DNA of 64,000 nucleotides from Dillenia suffruticosa (GCA_033439265.1 JAVTVX010000034.1:14894501-14958500), one strand, 5' to 3'. Numbered from the stretch's first letter, positions 9,851-20,121 are shown. Program-made: numbers and translations. Notes: generated by a model not told the origin, from the sequence alone.

Positions 9851-11876
9851 TCACGGGTACCACATAGAATTATCTTGCATAAGGAACTCATCCACAGCAT
9901 AGTCAGCTGGTGCCAAGTTGTTGGGATAGTTGAATCCTAGGTCAGTTATTTTTTTTGATGTTGTTTCAAATGGAGATTCAAATCCTTCCTTGTTATCCTG
10001 GATCTGGGTCGATGGCAGAACAGGAGGATAACATGGTGGCATGTTACTTGACTGAGGAACACTGCTTTCCATCATAACATCCTGACCGTAGATGTTCCCC
10101 TCCATCGGAACCTCAGACATTGGCTTTTGGGGAGGTTGATTCTCCATGTTCAATGTTGTTTTGAATGGAGACTCCAATCTTTTCTTGTTATACTGGATCC
10201 GGGTCGATGGCAGAACAGGAAGACAACTTGGTGGTATGTTACTTGACTGAGGAGCACTGCTTCCTATCATAACATTCTGACCATTGTTCCCCTCCATCGG
10301 AACCTCGGACATTGGCTGTTGGGGAGGTTGATTCTCCATGAAATTGAAATCGTCAGAGTTCATGATTTTGTTTTGGTTAAGATCTGAATTACCCAATGAC
10401 ATGAGATCAGTAATCATTTTCTGCCCGTCTTCAAGAAGGCCAAGTCCGGTAACAGCCGCAGATGTTGGAGTCTGATTCACAAAATCAGCAGCAGGGTTTG
10501 GTTGTGATTGAGGCTGGAACAGCGGAAAGAAGACCGCGGAATTGTTACGGTTGATCTGAAAACATCGCAATCCAAAGTTCATAGGATTAACAGCTCGGTA
10601 AGGGCAATTCAGCTGATGACTATTTCTTGAAGTCCTGTCAGAAAACCCTAGGCGTTGATCACTGAAAGGGCAGTGAGGATATTGACAGGTGTATGTTATC
10701 ATTTGATCCAACATGTGCTGCTCATCAAATGATTGGCTTCTCTTCAGATCGATGTCTGTGCTACTCTTGACAGTCCCTCTCTTAATCATAGGAAATTTGG
10801 GTGGAGTTCCCCCATCTCTAGCAGCCCTTTCTCCCAGATTGAAAATATTAACATCATGAGGTATCTTCTCGACTTCAGGATTGGATTCTTTCTCACCTTC
10901 AAGATCATAATCGCTCACATCACTGATTTCGAAAGATCCACTTCCAGGCCCCATAAACACTGTGGGGCTGATATCAGGTTGCTTACAAGATAAGACCTCT
11001 TCCTTGTTAATGATGGCAAGCCAAATAGCACTCTCGTGCGCTGTCAGTTTGTCTTGCAAGGTCCTAGACTGACGAACAAGCTTCTGGATCTTGGCAAAAT
11101 CAGGGGACATATGCTTGATGATTGCAGTGAGAAGAATCACTTTCCAAGCCTTTTTCAAATCATGAGGCCTCTTGTAAGGTGGGGGTCCTTGATCCTTGAG
11201 CAAGCCCAACTGAGGCCACCAGACCTCAGTACCAGTAGGCCACCAGGGTGGCGCAACACCCTTCTCCAGAGGAAAGCGCCTCTGTGAAGGGTCACAATGC
11301 TGCATTAGAGCAGATAAAAGGGTGCCAAGAGTACCATCTTGGAGCTCCTGCAAAGTATGAGGAGTTGCAGTCATCAATTGTCCCATTAGACTTGTCAGCT
11401 TCATACTTAGCGATGGCTGCTGGGCCGTTCGTATCAAATTTGACATTTTCTTTCCACCACGCATGTAGATTCTCCGATGCTCCGCAGATCGGCTTGCCCT
11501 TCTCTGGAATGATACCATACACAAAGCCTTGAGCTTTGCAGGCATCCATAATTTTAAGCATATATTTTAAAACGGGGTCTTGGGCCCCAGACATCTTCCA
11601 ACGAGCTTGCCTTTGAGAAGGACAGTGGCTTCCACTGTCAGCTCTCTCTTTGTTCTTTTTCTGCTCATTGAGTTCCCTCAAAAGCAGTTCATCCCTCCAT
11701 ATCCTCTTTTCAAGCTTCATAACCTCCATATCATCCTCATCAAAATAGTCTTTTGCTTCTTGCTCTCCTTCAGAGGCAGCTGCTGTCTGCAAAGGAGAAG
11801 CAGGAGCAGGTGCAGATGCCGGAAAGGGTTCTGCAATCCGATATGACCTCACATGATTCTCGAAGTTCATTTTCAT
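9851..11876 (-). pseudogene. EIN3-like transcription factor with frameshift (EIL1)
   Basis: EIN3/EIL proteins are nuclear DNA-binding factors that switch on ethylene-response genes. The reading starts at 11876 (MKMNFENHV) or two codons later at 11870, matching EIL2. It follows an acidic segment, the basic KEQ-rich helix, [16 protein letters not shown] and WWKENVKFD. At codon 170 (Cys, 11367..11369) one extra base within 11363..11366 shifts the frame. The second frame then continues with [33 protein letters not shown] and [14 protein letters not shown] to MWYP and the stop at 9851..9853. Left unshifted, the protein ends at 11292, losing most of the DNA-binding domain. Other departures from EIL2 are Cys for Trp in GKPICG and Thr for Arg in FDTNGP. 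It could be a sequencing error, but the leader loss and internal duplication also suggest decay. It is intronless in the coding part, as is usual in the family. Confidence 0.9.
9959..10345 (-). repeat. In-frame ~195-bp tandem duplication in the EIL1 coding region
   Basis: Two neighbouring units (195 and 192 bp, boundary at about 10153/10154) encode two versions of a 64 to 65 residue block, MENQPPQ(Q/K)[10 protein letters not shown] ... VLPSTxIQ ... ESPFxTT. EIL2 has one copy (about 28046..28235). Both lengths are multiples of three, so the C-terminal frame is kept. The two units have diverged by many substitutions, so the event is not very recent. Confidence 0.92.
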
Positions 11877-13011
11877 TCTTGCAACAATATCAGCCTTTTG
11901 GACAGATGTATTAGTCAGACACCAGAGCCCTTAGAATTCCTCACCTTCCGAGTTAGGATGAGCTAACTGATATCATCAATTAAGAGAGAACGATGGAAAG
12001 TAACGTGTACTTTTTCAATTACAGTGGACGTATATTTATAGTAATGATGAGATTAAGAAATTCAACACCATGCTTTGTCTTCTTATCCTTATTCAATTAC
12101 AGTGGCATTCATCCAGCCGTGGAATTAGAGAATCTGAGTTCTATGTGCTGTTCGGGGCTGGTAGCATTGTTTCCATATTAATGTCAATGAAACTGTGGGA
12201 GTAAAAATAATCAGAGAAGAGATTGTAAATGGTAAGAGTGAAATTTAGAATATTAGATGGCGTTTGTCAAACGTCCACCTAAGAGGACCTCAGTGCAAGC
12301 CTTGCTTTGTGGGAGGCGTGTAAATAGAATTTTATTAAATTTTTTTTTTTTTTTGAGGACTTAATTATATTTGACTCAAAAATACAAATATATTCTTTTT
12401 ACCTTTTCTTTTTTAGGAAATCTTCAACTTTACATTATCAAGTGGATTAAATATCAAAAGGTCACTTATGAAAAAAACATGTTGCACACAAATTTTGTGT
12501 TTCAGGACTAAACATAAAATTTGTATAATAAATAAATCTATTCATCTGGTACGGAAAGTCGATTATCTAAATTATCATCATGGCACTCACGAAATATCAT
12601 TGAGGTCGTGCCTTTGAAAGACACCGCCTTGGCAACTGACTCAAACAATTGGGTTTCAATCCGGCCGTACAACTAATTAATTTAGATATAATAACAATAT
12701 TGGTTGTCTTGTCTATTCTCGTTCTGCCCAAAAAAAAAAAAGAAAAAGAAAAAAGAAAGAAAGAAGAAGAAGGAGGAGGAGAAGAAAGAAAATCGGAGCA
12801 CTGATGAGCAAAAGGGCAACACAGCGGATTTAGTCTTTCCAACGTACAATTCCAATCTTCTCATTTTTCTCTAAACAGAAAAAATTCTTAAAATTTTTAA
12901 GTAAAAAAGTTAAAAAAAGAACGGAAGAATTGGGCAAAAAGTTTTATTAAGAAGTTCAATCAGAAAAAGTTTTTAGCACCAATAAATTACAAGAAGTGTG
13001 CTAACTGATTT
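11877..13011. other. Leader and upstream region of EIL1, then start of repeat R1
   Basis: 11877..11965 aligns with the EIL2 leader, then jumps to sequence matching EIL2 upstream DNA near 30497. It carries the conserved TATA box and continues to align with the EIL2 upstream region as far as about 12440. 12441..12952 is AT-rich and without a gene; it includes an A/G-rich low-complexity run at 12729..12790. From 12953, sequence matching repeat unit R begins and is cut at 13011 by element 3. Confidence 0.65.
12033..12040 (-). promoter_or_regulatory. Probable TATA box of EIL1
   Basis: On the minus strand the bases read ACTATAAATATAC, about 160 bp upstream of the EIL1 start. The same CTATAAATA stands upstream of EIL2 at 30544..30551 within a conserved block. 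Its retention fits a core promoter. Confidence 0.5.
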
Positions 13012-14140
13012 TGTCACGTCCCGAACCGGGATCGCGAACAGTCACGTGTTGTCCCTGGATGCCGACTATATTTTTATAGAAAATCGGACAGAAACTCCCC
13101 ATAAATCGGAGGTTTCCCATGTACAATTTCACCTGTATATGACATTCATCCTATAAAAATAAACAATTGGTCATCCCGACCTCTCCAAATTCAATAAATA
13201 CCACAACCAACATCCAAAACAACGCAAGGCTATAAAGTTTCTAACAGTCCTAGCAACAGACCTCTACTGTCATGCCCAACTAGAGCATGAGCAGCCGCCA
13301 CACCGAGCGGACTTAAATTCTACGCATATATAAAATAAATTCCCAAGTTATTTTTAAATATTTACAAATGCCCCAATGCAATGAAATAATCAACACGAAA
13401 GTTTCACGAATAAAAGTCCATAATTTATACAGTCATCCCAAAAATTTAGATAAATGGAATGGTCAAACTAAAATCTCCAATATATAACAATATCACCAAT
13501 CATCGTAGCGAAAAATATGGAAAACATTCATATCCAAACCCAGTGGTATCTCCTCGATCCAACACTAATCCTGTGGGAAAGAAAGTGAGGGATGAGTATC
13601 TATGGGAGGATACTCAGTAAGTGAGGGGATTGACATCATATTATCAATATCGAGGGTGAACTTGGAGTGTCAAAGTATAAGATAAGAAAATATCCACAGT
13701 GTGCAAACCGATCATGTTATTTCCAAAATTATATATCATACGCACATATCAAAAAGCAAGATATGTATCAAATATTCACATCAATGTCATGAAGAGCCGG
13801 CCAATGAAATATTCCCGGCAATGGTCTACCTCGACCAAAGACGGCGCATTGGGGGTTTTTCCAAATGCAAGTATTAAAGAATGGCTCTCCGCCCCAATGT
13901 TGGCCACAGACTACCCCAACTAGCCTGTAAATAATAATAATGTACATATAATTAGTCGGCCGTGTATGGTGCCCCCGCATGGTGCTAGACGGAGCCGTAC
14001 TCAACGTCTTCTCCAATGAGGGTCAACTTAGGGCACCCATACACACGACGATCTGACGGATACCTCCGGCCGAAGCGTATCCGGGCACAAGGGGTGCCTC
14101 TACCAGATGTCCTTCGTAGCTACGGATCACAATATCATAT

Positions 14141-14320
14141 CGGCCGGGCACGTAGCCCCATGCATCCCATCACCAAGTCGGCCGGGCATATAGCCCCATG
14201 CATAATATCATAACGTCGGCCGGGCATACAGCCCATATGCATAATATCTTAAAGTCGGCCGGGCATACAGCCCAAAACATAATATCATTAAGTCGGCCGG
14301 GCATACAGCCCAAATATGTA
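14141..14320 (-). repeat. Five-copy ~38-bp tandem array inside LTR (left copy)
   Basis: Units begin CGGCCGGGCA at 14141, 14179, 14217, 14256 and 14294, giving periods of 38 to 39. Each has the core CGGCCGGGCATACAGCCC or a close variant. The right LTR has the same five copies. There are no unique spacers, so this is a minisatellite and not a CRISPR-like array. Confidence 0.93.
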
Positions 14321-15314
14321 AGTAAATCTATTTAAAACTATGTGCCAATGCAGTGGAAGTATTAAAACATATCAATATGTCGAAATTATGGCACAATATT
14401 CAATTATCAAAACTCATGGATGCATATCAATAAAGTCAGAATTTAAGACACTCCAAAGATCACAAAACATTTCATCAAATATTTGAAAATTCTAACAATC
14501 ATACATTCGCAAAAATATGTCATTTAAAAGAATTTTTGAAACATGGTTTTCAATCAATGTCGAATGTCAAAGTCCAACTCACAGTTCTACGGAAGGGAAG
14601 TCACTCCCTACTGACAAGCCAAAATAGGATCTGACCGCTCGAGTCTCCAAAAGATCAACCTAATTCAAATTATCAACATTTAATATCAAATAAAGGACAA
14701 ATAAGGGATTTTCAATTTTCCCTTCCAAATATATATCACCTAATTTACAAAACTTCGTTATAGATTCTCGATTCCTTAATTTCGACTCATCTGACTCACC
14801 AATGGTCGAGTTTCTAATATTTCTCATTTTTTTTTGTCTAATTTTCCTCGGATTTCACACATTTCAATATATTATACAACTCTCGATCTAAATTCAACCT
14901 AATTTCGATAGAATTAATTCAAATGTTGAAAATGTTGCATTTCTCTCACCTAGGGTTTCTCGGATTTCCGGATCTAGCTTTCGTTCGTCCGTCAACCTGG
15001 TCTAAAACCTGTAATATTTACCATTTGAAACACAAGTGAGAAATTTAAGTCAAATTACCAATAATTTTCGAAACCGTAGTATGTACGCGGAATCGATAAT
15101 TCATTTACCTTTGCAGAGAGTCACGGGTCGTCGTGGGCTAGCGGGCCAGGGGCCGGACTGGGCCGCGGGCCGTACTGGGCCTGCGGGCTTGGACGGGCTG
15201 TCGGGCCTGGTGGGCCCGTGGGCTTGCTGCTGATGGGCCTGCGGGCTGGTGCTCGCCCGTGCGCTGTGCTAGTGCTCGCTCGTGCTCCGGCTCGCGCGTG
15301 CTCGTGCGCTTCCG

Positions 15315-15430
15315 CGTGCTGGGCCGCGCACCCGTGCGCTGGGCCGCGCGCCCGTGCACGCTCGTGGGCTGGGCCACGCGCCCGTGCGCTGGGCCACGCG
15401 CCCGTGCGCTGGGCCGCGCGCCCGTGCTCT
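15315..15430 (-). repeat. GC-rich minisatellite in LTR (left copy, five units)
   Basis: About 20 to 30-bp units of the type GCTGGGCCGCGCGCCCGTGC. I count five units here against three in the right LTR. The copy-number difference accounts for most of the 49-bp length difference between the LTRs. Confidence 0.85.
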
Positions 15431-15909
15431 GCATTGGCTCGTGCGCGCTCGCGCGCTGCTTGCGCCCCTGCTCGCGCGCCTGCTAGCACCCCTGCTCGCA
15501 CCTGCTCGCGCGACGGGCTCGGGCTGGGGGATTACGCTACTCGCGGAGGCTCGCGGCGGAGGAATCGCGCTATGGAGCGCTCAAACTCGCGCGATGGTGG
15601 CAGGAGAGGGTTGCTGCCGGTGGCGGCTGTTCGCGGACGGAAGCGAGATCGCGCGCGGTGGCGGCGCTTGGCGGAGCTTGCGAAGGAGGTGAGATCGCGA
15701 ACGATCGCGACTGCAGAAAGGAGAGTGAGCCGCGGGAAGAAAGAAGAAGAGAAGAAGGAGAAGGAGAAGGAGAAGGAGAGGGCGGCGGAGCTCACGGCGA
15801 AGGAGCGGCGCCGCGGTGCCGCAGTGGGGGAGAGACGAAGGGTCGGGGGAGAGAGAGAGAGAGAGAAAAGAGGGGAATTAGGGCTTTAGCCCTAATTCAA
15901 TTTGGGGGG

Positions 15910-15930
15910 GCCAAAACGCTGCGTTTTGGC
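15910..15930. repeat. Near-perfect palindrome close to LTR start (left copy)
   Basis: GCCAAAACGC, one centre base, GCGTTTTGGC: ten-base arms with perfect pairing. It lies about 40 bp inside the LTR start as read on the minus strand. A second inverted repeat, ATTAGGGCT..AGCCCTAAT, lies at about 15877..15896. Confidence 0.85.
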
Positions 15931-15971
15931 TCTCCCTTTTTTTTTTTTTTTTTTTTTAGTTTGGTGTTACA

Positions 15972-15990
15972 TTTTCTAACCCCCTAAAAA
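15972..15990 (-). promoter_or_regulatory. Polypurine tract of element 3
   Basis: On the minus strand the bases just before the 3' LTR read TTTTTAGGGGGTTAGAAAA. The same tract precedes the element 4 LTR, and a similar one precedes element 2. This is the expected plus-strand priming site. Confidence 0.8.
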
Positions 15991-16165
15991 CAAGTTTCGT
16001 CCTCGAAACTAAAAGAAAGTAATACGCTGAACAAGTGGGGGTACTGTCTCTTAAGTCTTTTAATAGTCTCTTCGGGTTCTCAAGTTTCTTCCTCGATCTG
16101 GTCACTCCTCCCCTAAACTCTGACCATTGAAAGTTCTTTGCTCCGCAGCTTTCTAACCTATCAAT
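15991..16165 (-). other. Element 3 tail of pol, chromodomain side
   Basis: Sequence shared with element 4 near 59475..59580 (TTTCGT..CTCGAAACTAAAAGAAAGT, then GGGGGTACTGTCTC), corresponding to the end of the integrase/chromodomain frame. Homology breaks off near 16100..16200, where most of integrase and part of RNase H are missing. Confidence 0.6.
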
Positions 16166-17500
16166 CTAGAATAGCTGCGTGCTGAGCTGAAACACTAAGA
16201 TCCTCTCTGTCTGGCCATCCCTCGTCAGACGTTGTTTGAGCTCTTGAAAGCTCGTTTTACCACGATCGAACCACAAGAACTTGACGCCCTTCGTATCAAT
16301 CTGGTAAGTATAGCGGCGATCCGAGAAAATCCTTCTATGAATCGCCGATAATACCCCACAAGACCAAGGAAACTTCGCACCTCGGTCGCTGTCTATGGCT
16401 GTTGGTGTGTTGGTCAGCCCAAATGGCATGACCATGAACTCGTAATGTCCATATTGATTGCGGAATGTGGTCTTGGGCACATCCTTAGCCCTAATCCGCA
16501 ACTAATGATATCCAAATCGAAAATCAATCTTTGAGAAAAACACGCGCACCCTGGAACTGCTCAAATAAATCGTCACTATATTGCAAAGGGTACCGATTCT
16601 TGATGAAAACCTTGTTTAGCTGTTTATAGTTCACACACAATCTTAGAATCCTGTCTTTCTACTTCATGAATAATCACCGGAGCACCCTACGGCGAAGTGC
16701 TCAAACGGATAAAACCGTTGTCCAGTAATTCCCGCTACTAGACCTAGAGCTCTCTAAACTTCACTGACGCCATTCTGTATGGCAGAATAAATATAGGAGT
16801 GATCTTTGGAGTTAGGTCAATCTCGAAATCACACTCCCGAACTTGGGGTAGTCCGGGTAGCTCCTCGGGAATGTATTTGGGAAAACCTGCACCACTGGGA
16901 CCTTCTCAAGCCTCGGGTCCTCAACAGTGGTGTCGATAACATGAGTTAGGTATGCCGTGCAACCTCGCGACAGGGCTTACCCAACCCGTAACAGAGTATA
17001 ACGCGATCAAAGATTTATCTTCGAAAAGACCTTATCACCGAGAGGCTGATCAAACAAATCATCGAGGTGGGAAAATAAATATCAATCCTTGGTAGTGACC
17101 TTAGTCGACTGCCAATAATCCATAACAAGTTTAAGTGTTCTATATTTCTTCTTTACAAATAATACCGAAACACCCTAAGGTGTGGTGTTTGGATGGATGA
17201 ATTATTTATCTAACAATTTCTGTAGTTAAATCTTGAGCTCTCTCAGCTCAAATGGTACCATTCTATATAGCGGAATATAATATAAGAGTAATCCCTAGAG
17301 CCAGATTAATCTCAAAATTGAATTTCCGAATCAATGATAATTAGGGTGGCTCCTCGGGAATTACTTCAGGAAACTTTTGTACCACCAGAATCTCATCAAG
17401 TCTCGGATTCTGTATGGTGGTATCGATCATATGTGTCAGATCTGTCATACCTCCTCGACGTATTATACGTCTGGCTTTCCTCACTAATATAATACCACGG
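16166..17500 (-). pseudogene. Rearranged reverse-transcriptase remnants with a duplicated N-terminal part (element 3)
   Basis: The minus strand reads an RNase H/RT junction ([22 protein letters not shown]) and an RT palm piece ([20 protein letters not shown]). Upstream of these in coding direction, the RT N-terminal/linker region occurs twice: once at about 16560..16990 and again, more diverged, at about 17040..17490. Both copies carry the same landmarks in the same order (the GAPV region, an ELRE-like region, then the protease-RT linker). The catalytic DD motif and the integrase core are not found. The interior looks chimeric and cannot encode a working enzyme. Confidence 0.72.
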
Positions 17501-17855
17501 GATAACACCCGTCTCTCACTCGCAAACGTCAGTGGTGGCCCTTCAGGCCTCCAAAAATCATCTTTCTTGATAAAACAGTTTAAGGAAACTCTATAAGTAT
17601 ATAATTAATCTATCTCTAAGATGGTATCGAAATCTGTCATATCCAGTGGGATCAGGTTGGCTCTCAGCATTGTCCCACCTGCCATGACATCATACTCTCT
17701 ATATACGAATTCTCTAACCAACTGCTCACCAAGAGAAGCGACAACTAATAGCTCCTCATCAAGTAACGATAACAGCCCATCCGACTGTTAAGCGAAAGAA
17801 ACTCTCACATAGAAATAGTTCGACCTTGTGCCAATAAAAACACAAACGTCGACAC
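17501..17855 (-). pseudogene. Protease remnant (element 3)
   Basis: On the minus strand a decayed protease region follows the intron acceptor. It reads VDVCVFIGTRSNYF where active relatives have the D-T/S-G site, so the catalytic DTG is changed to IGT. It continues through a LDEELLVV-like segment and LIPLDMTDFDTILEID. About seven residues between the acceptor and VDV appear deleted relative to element 4. Confidence 0.65.
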
Positions 17856-17984
17856 CTGTATATCAAAATAGTTAAGCCTCTAGTACTGTAACAATCATGT
17901 CCGTACATATCATCACAAAATACACGATTTCAAAAGAAACAGTGCATAAGGACCTCTAAACGGAAGGATCCGCAGGAGGATTAC
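17856..17984 (-). other. Putative intron between gag and protease (element 3)
   Basis: On the minus strand the 129-nt segment starts GTAATCCTCC after ATCATGG and ends TTTTGATATACAG. Joining the flanks keeps the Gly codon and the frame from NPDMIMG into VDV. An in-frame stop is present soon after the donor. Same position as in elements 1, 2 and 4. Splicing is inferred. Confidence 0.5.
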
Positions 17985-18650
17985 CCATGATCATATCTGG
18001 GTTCGCCAGAGCGTCCTCCTGAGTCATCGCATACACAAGGGCCTGCACTCTCAACTACTCTCGTGAAAACCTAATACTATATTGCTCCCGGCTGCAGTCC
18101 GTGGAGCAGTGTCACTAGGATGCGCAGGTGTTCCCTGCTGTCCTACATGTGGTGTATTCTGATGACTCGAAGCCAACTAACCTCCAAGTCACAGATCAGG
18201 GCATAAACTCCTGATATGCCTCGGCTTCTCATAGTGGAAGCATGTAATAAGTGTTCTACATATTTATTCGAGCGTGGTGCTTGCCACATATGCGGCAAAG
18301 AAAATGTCGCTGAACAGTAGCCTAACTCATGGCACTAGGACTGGTGATATAACCACCGGAGATATGGTCCCGCTAAAACTCCGTGAAATATCTGCGGTCG
18401 AATTCCATTAGGAAATCGCTTTGCCGCAATGGCTTATAGCCTCATCGCAAATAGCCTTCCATCAAGTGAGGGCTTCCTTATCGAATAGTCTCTCAATAAC
18501 TCGTAGACTATACTCCTCGCGCAAGCCTAGATCTATCAAGATCCGTCGGGTTCAGTTGACTCAGTGCTACCGTAGCATCACCAACTCCAAAAATCTGTAC
18601 ATCCCAACTGTCGAGCTACCGTGACTATCTGGGTCAACTCGGGGATGCAC
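17985..18650 (-). pseudogene. gag remnant (element 3)
   Basis: The minus strand ends in AMTQEDALANPDMIMG, the family gag terminus. Upstream, a degenerate zinc knuckle reads CFHYEKPRHIRS (about 18205..18250). The second Cys, a Gly and the last Cys of C-X2-C-X4-H-X4-C are lost. Capsid-like sequence farther right is too decayed to delimit. Confidence 0.6.
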
Positions 18651-18973
18651 CTAAGTACTCGTCATGGTTCCGCTATATAAGAATTCTTATTAGGCATTGT
18701 TCAAAGATTAGGGTTAGTACAACTAACCCCCTAAAATGAATGAAATCATCAATTTAAGAACCATCTCCATTGGTTCCTTCTTTGAAAATGAAGAAATGCT
18801 AGGTTAGATAAGAATTAGTATCTAACCCCCTGAAATAGATAAACTCATATGTCGAAGACCATATGCAGGGATATAAATGACTGTATGAAACTCTTATGCA
18901 TTGAGGACTTTTAAAATCAAGTTACTTGCGAATGTTTTCAAATCATTTTATAAAACATAGCTCTAAACCAAGA
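18651..18973 (-). other. Untranslated leader of element 3
   Basis: About 320 bases between the primer site and gag remnant, without a convincing frame. Two similar phrases, ACTAACCCCCTAAAATGAAT (18721) and TCTAACCCCCTGAAATAGAT (18821), suggest a small internal duplication of about 100 bp. Confidence 0.5.
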
Positions 18974-18985
18974 GCTCTGATACCA
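18974..18985 (-). promoter_or_regulatory. Primer-binding site, initiator tRNA-Met (element 3)
   Basis: On the minus strand TGGTATCAGAGC, an exact 12-base match to the complement of the plant initiator tRNA-Met 3' end, lies 7 bases inside the 5' LTR. It fixes the element's orientation. Confidence 0.92.
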
Positions 18986-20121
18986 ACCGAATTGTCACGC
19001 CCCGAACCGGGATCGCGAACAGTCGCCCGTTGTCCCTGGATGCCGGCTATATTTTTACAGAAAATCGGACAGAATCTCCCCATAAATCGGAGGTTTCCTA
19101 TGTACAATTTCACCTGTATATGACATTCATCCTGTAAAAATAAACAATTGGCCATCCCGACCTCTCCAAATTCAACAAATACTACAACCAACATCCAGAA
19201 CAACGCAAGGCTATAAAGTTTCTAACAGTCCTAGCAACAGACCTCTACTGTCATGCCCAACTAGAGCATAAGCAGCCGCCACACCGAGCGGACTTAAATT
19301 CTACGCATATATAAAATAAATTTCCAAGTTATTTTTAAATATTTACAAATGCCCCAATGCAATGAAATAATCAACACGAAAGTTTCACGAATAAAAGTCC
19401 ATAATTTATACAGTCATCCCAAAAATTTAGATAAATGGAATGGTCAAACTAAAATCTCCAATACATAACAATATCACCAATCATCGTAGCGGAAGAGATG
19501 GAAAACATCCATACCCAAGCCCAGTGGTATCTCCTCGATCCAACACTAATCCTGTGGAAAAGAAAGTGAGGGATGAGTATCTATGGGAGGATACTCAGTA
19601 AGTGAGGGGATTGACATCATACTATCAATATAGAGGGTGAACTTGGAGTGTCAAAGCATAAGATAAGAAAATATCCACAGTGTGCAAACCGATCATGTTA
19701 TTTCCAAAATCATATATCATATGCACACATAAAAAAGCAAGATATGCATCCAATATTCACATCAATGTCATGAAGAGCCGGCCAATGAAATATTTCCGGC
19801 AATGGTCTACCTCGAACAAGGACGGCGCATTGGGGGTTTTTCCAAATGCAAGTATTAAAGAATGGCTCTCTGCCCCAATGTTGGCCACAGACTACCCCAA
19901 CTAGCCTGTAAATAATAATAATGTACATATAATTAGTCGGCCGTGTATGGTGCCCCCGCATGGTGCTAGACGGAGCCGTACTCAACGTCTTCTCCAATGA
20001 GGGTCAACTTAGGGCACCCATACACACGACGATCTGGCGGATACCTCCGGCCGAAGCGTATCCGGGCACAAGGGGTGCCTCTACCAGATGTCCTTCGTAG
20101 CTACGGATCACAATATCATAT

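Larger units (their letters stand above)
13012..15971 (-). repeat. 3' LTR of element 3 (2960 bp, left side)
   Basis: On the + strand it starts TGTCACGTCCCG and ends TTGGTGTTACA, so on the minus strand it is TGTAACACC...GTGACA. It aligns end to end with 18993..21903 at a constant offset of 5981 for the first kilobases. The end nearest the interior is strongly GC-rich (about 15120..15870). The long frames there (up to 223 codons, rich in Ala, Arg and Gly) are by-products of low complexity. Confidence 0.95.

Noticed and set aside
9531-9902. 123-codon + strand frame left of EIL1
   Set aside because: It overlaps the end of EIL1 on the other strand and its flank; the paralogous region near 27650..27950 does not keep the frame.
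14141-14320. Regular array that could suggest a CRISPR
   Set aside because: Units are contiguous with no unique spacers, occur in both LTRs of a plant retroelement, and no cas genes exist here.
15218-15889. 223-codon frame and several overlapping long frames in GC-rich DNA, also 21204..21917
   Set aside because: They lie inside LTRs, are open in several frames on both strands because the DNA is GC-rich and repetitive, encode Ala/Arg/Gly strings, and are not kept in the same form in the paired LTR.
18974-18985. tRNA-like motif at the element edge (also 52710..52727)
   Set aside because: It is the complement of a tRNA 3' end used as primer site, with no tRNA cloverleaf around it.
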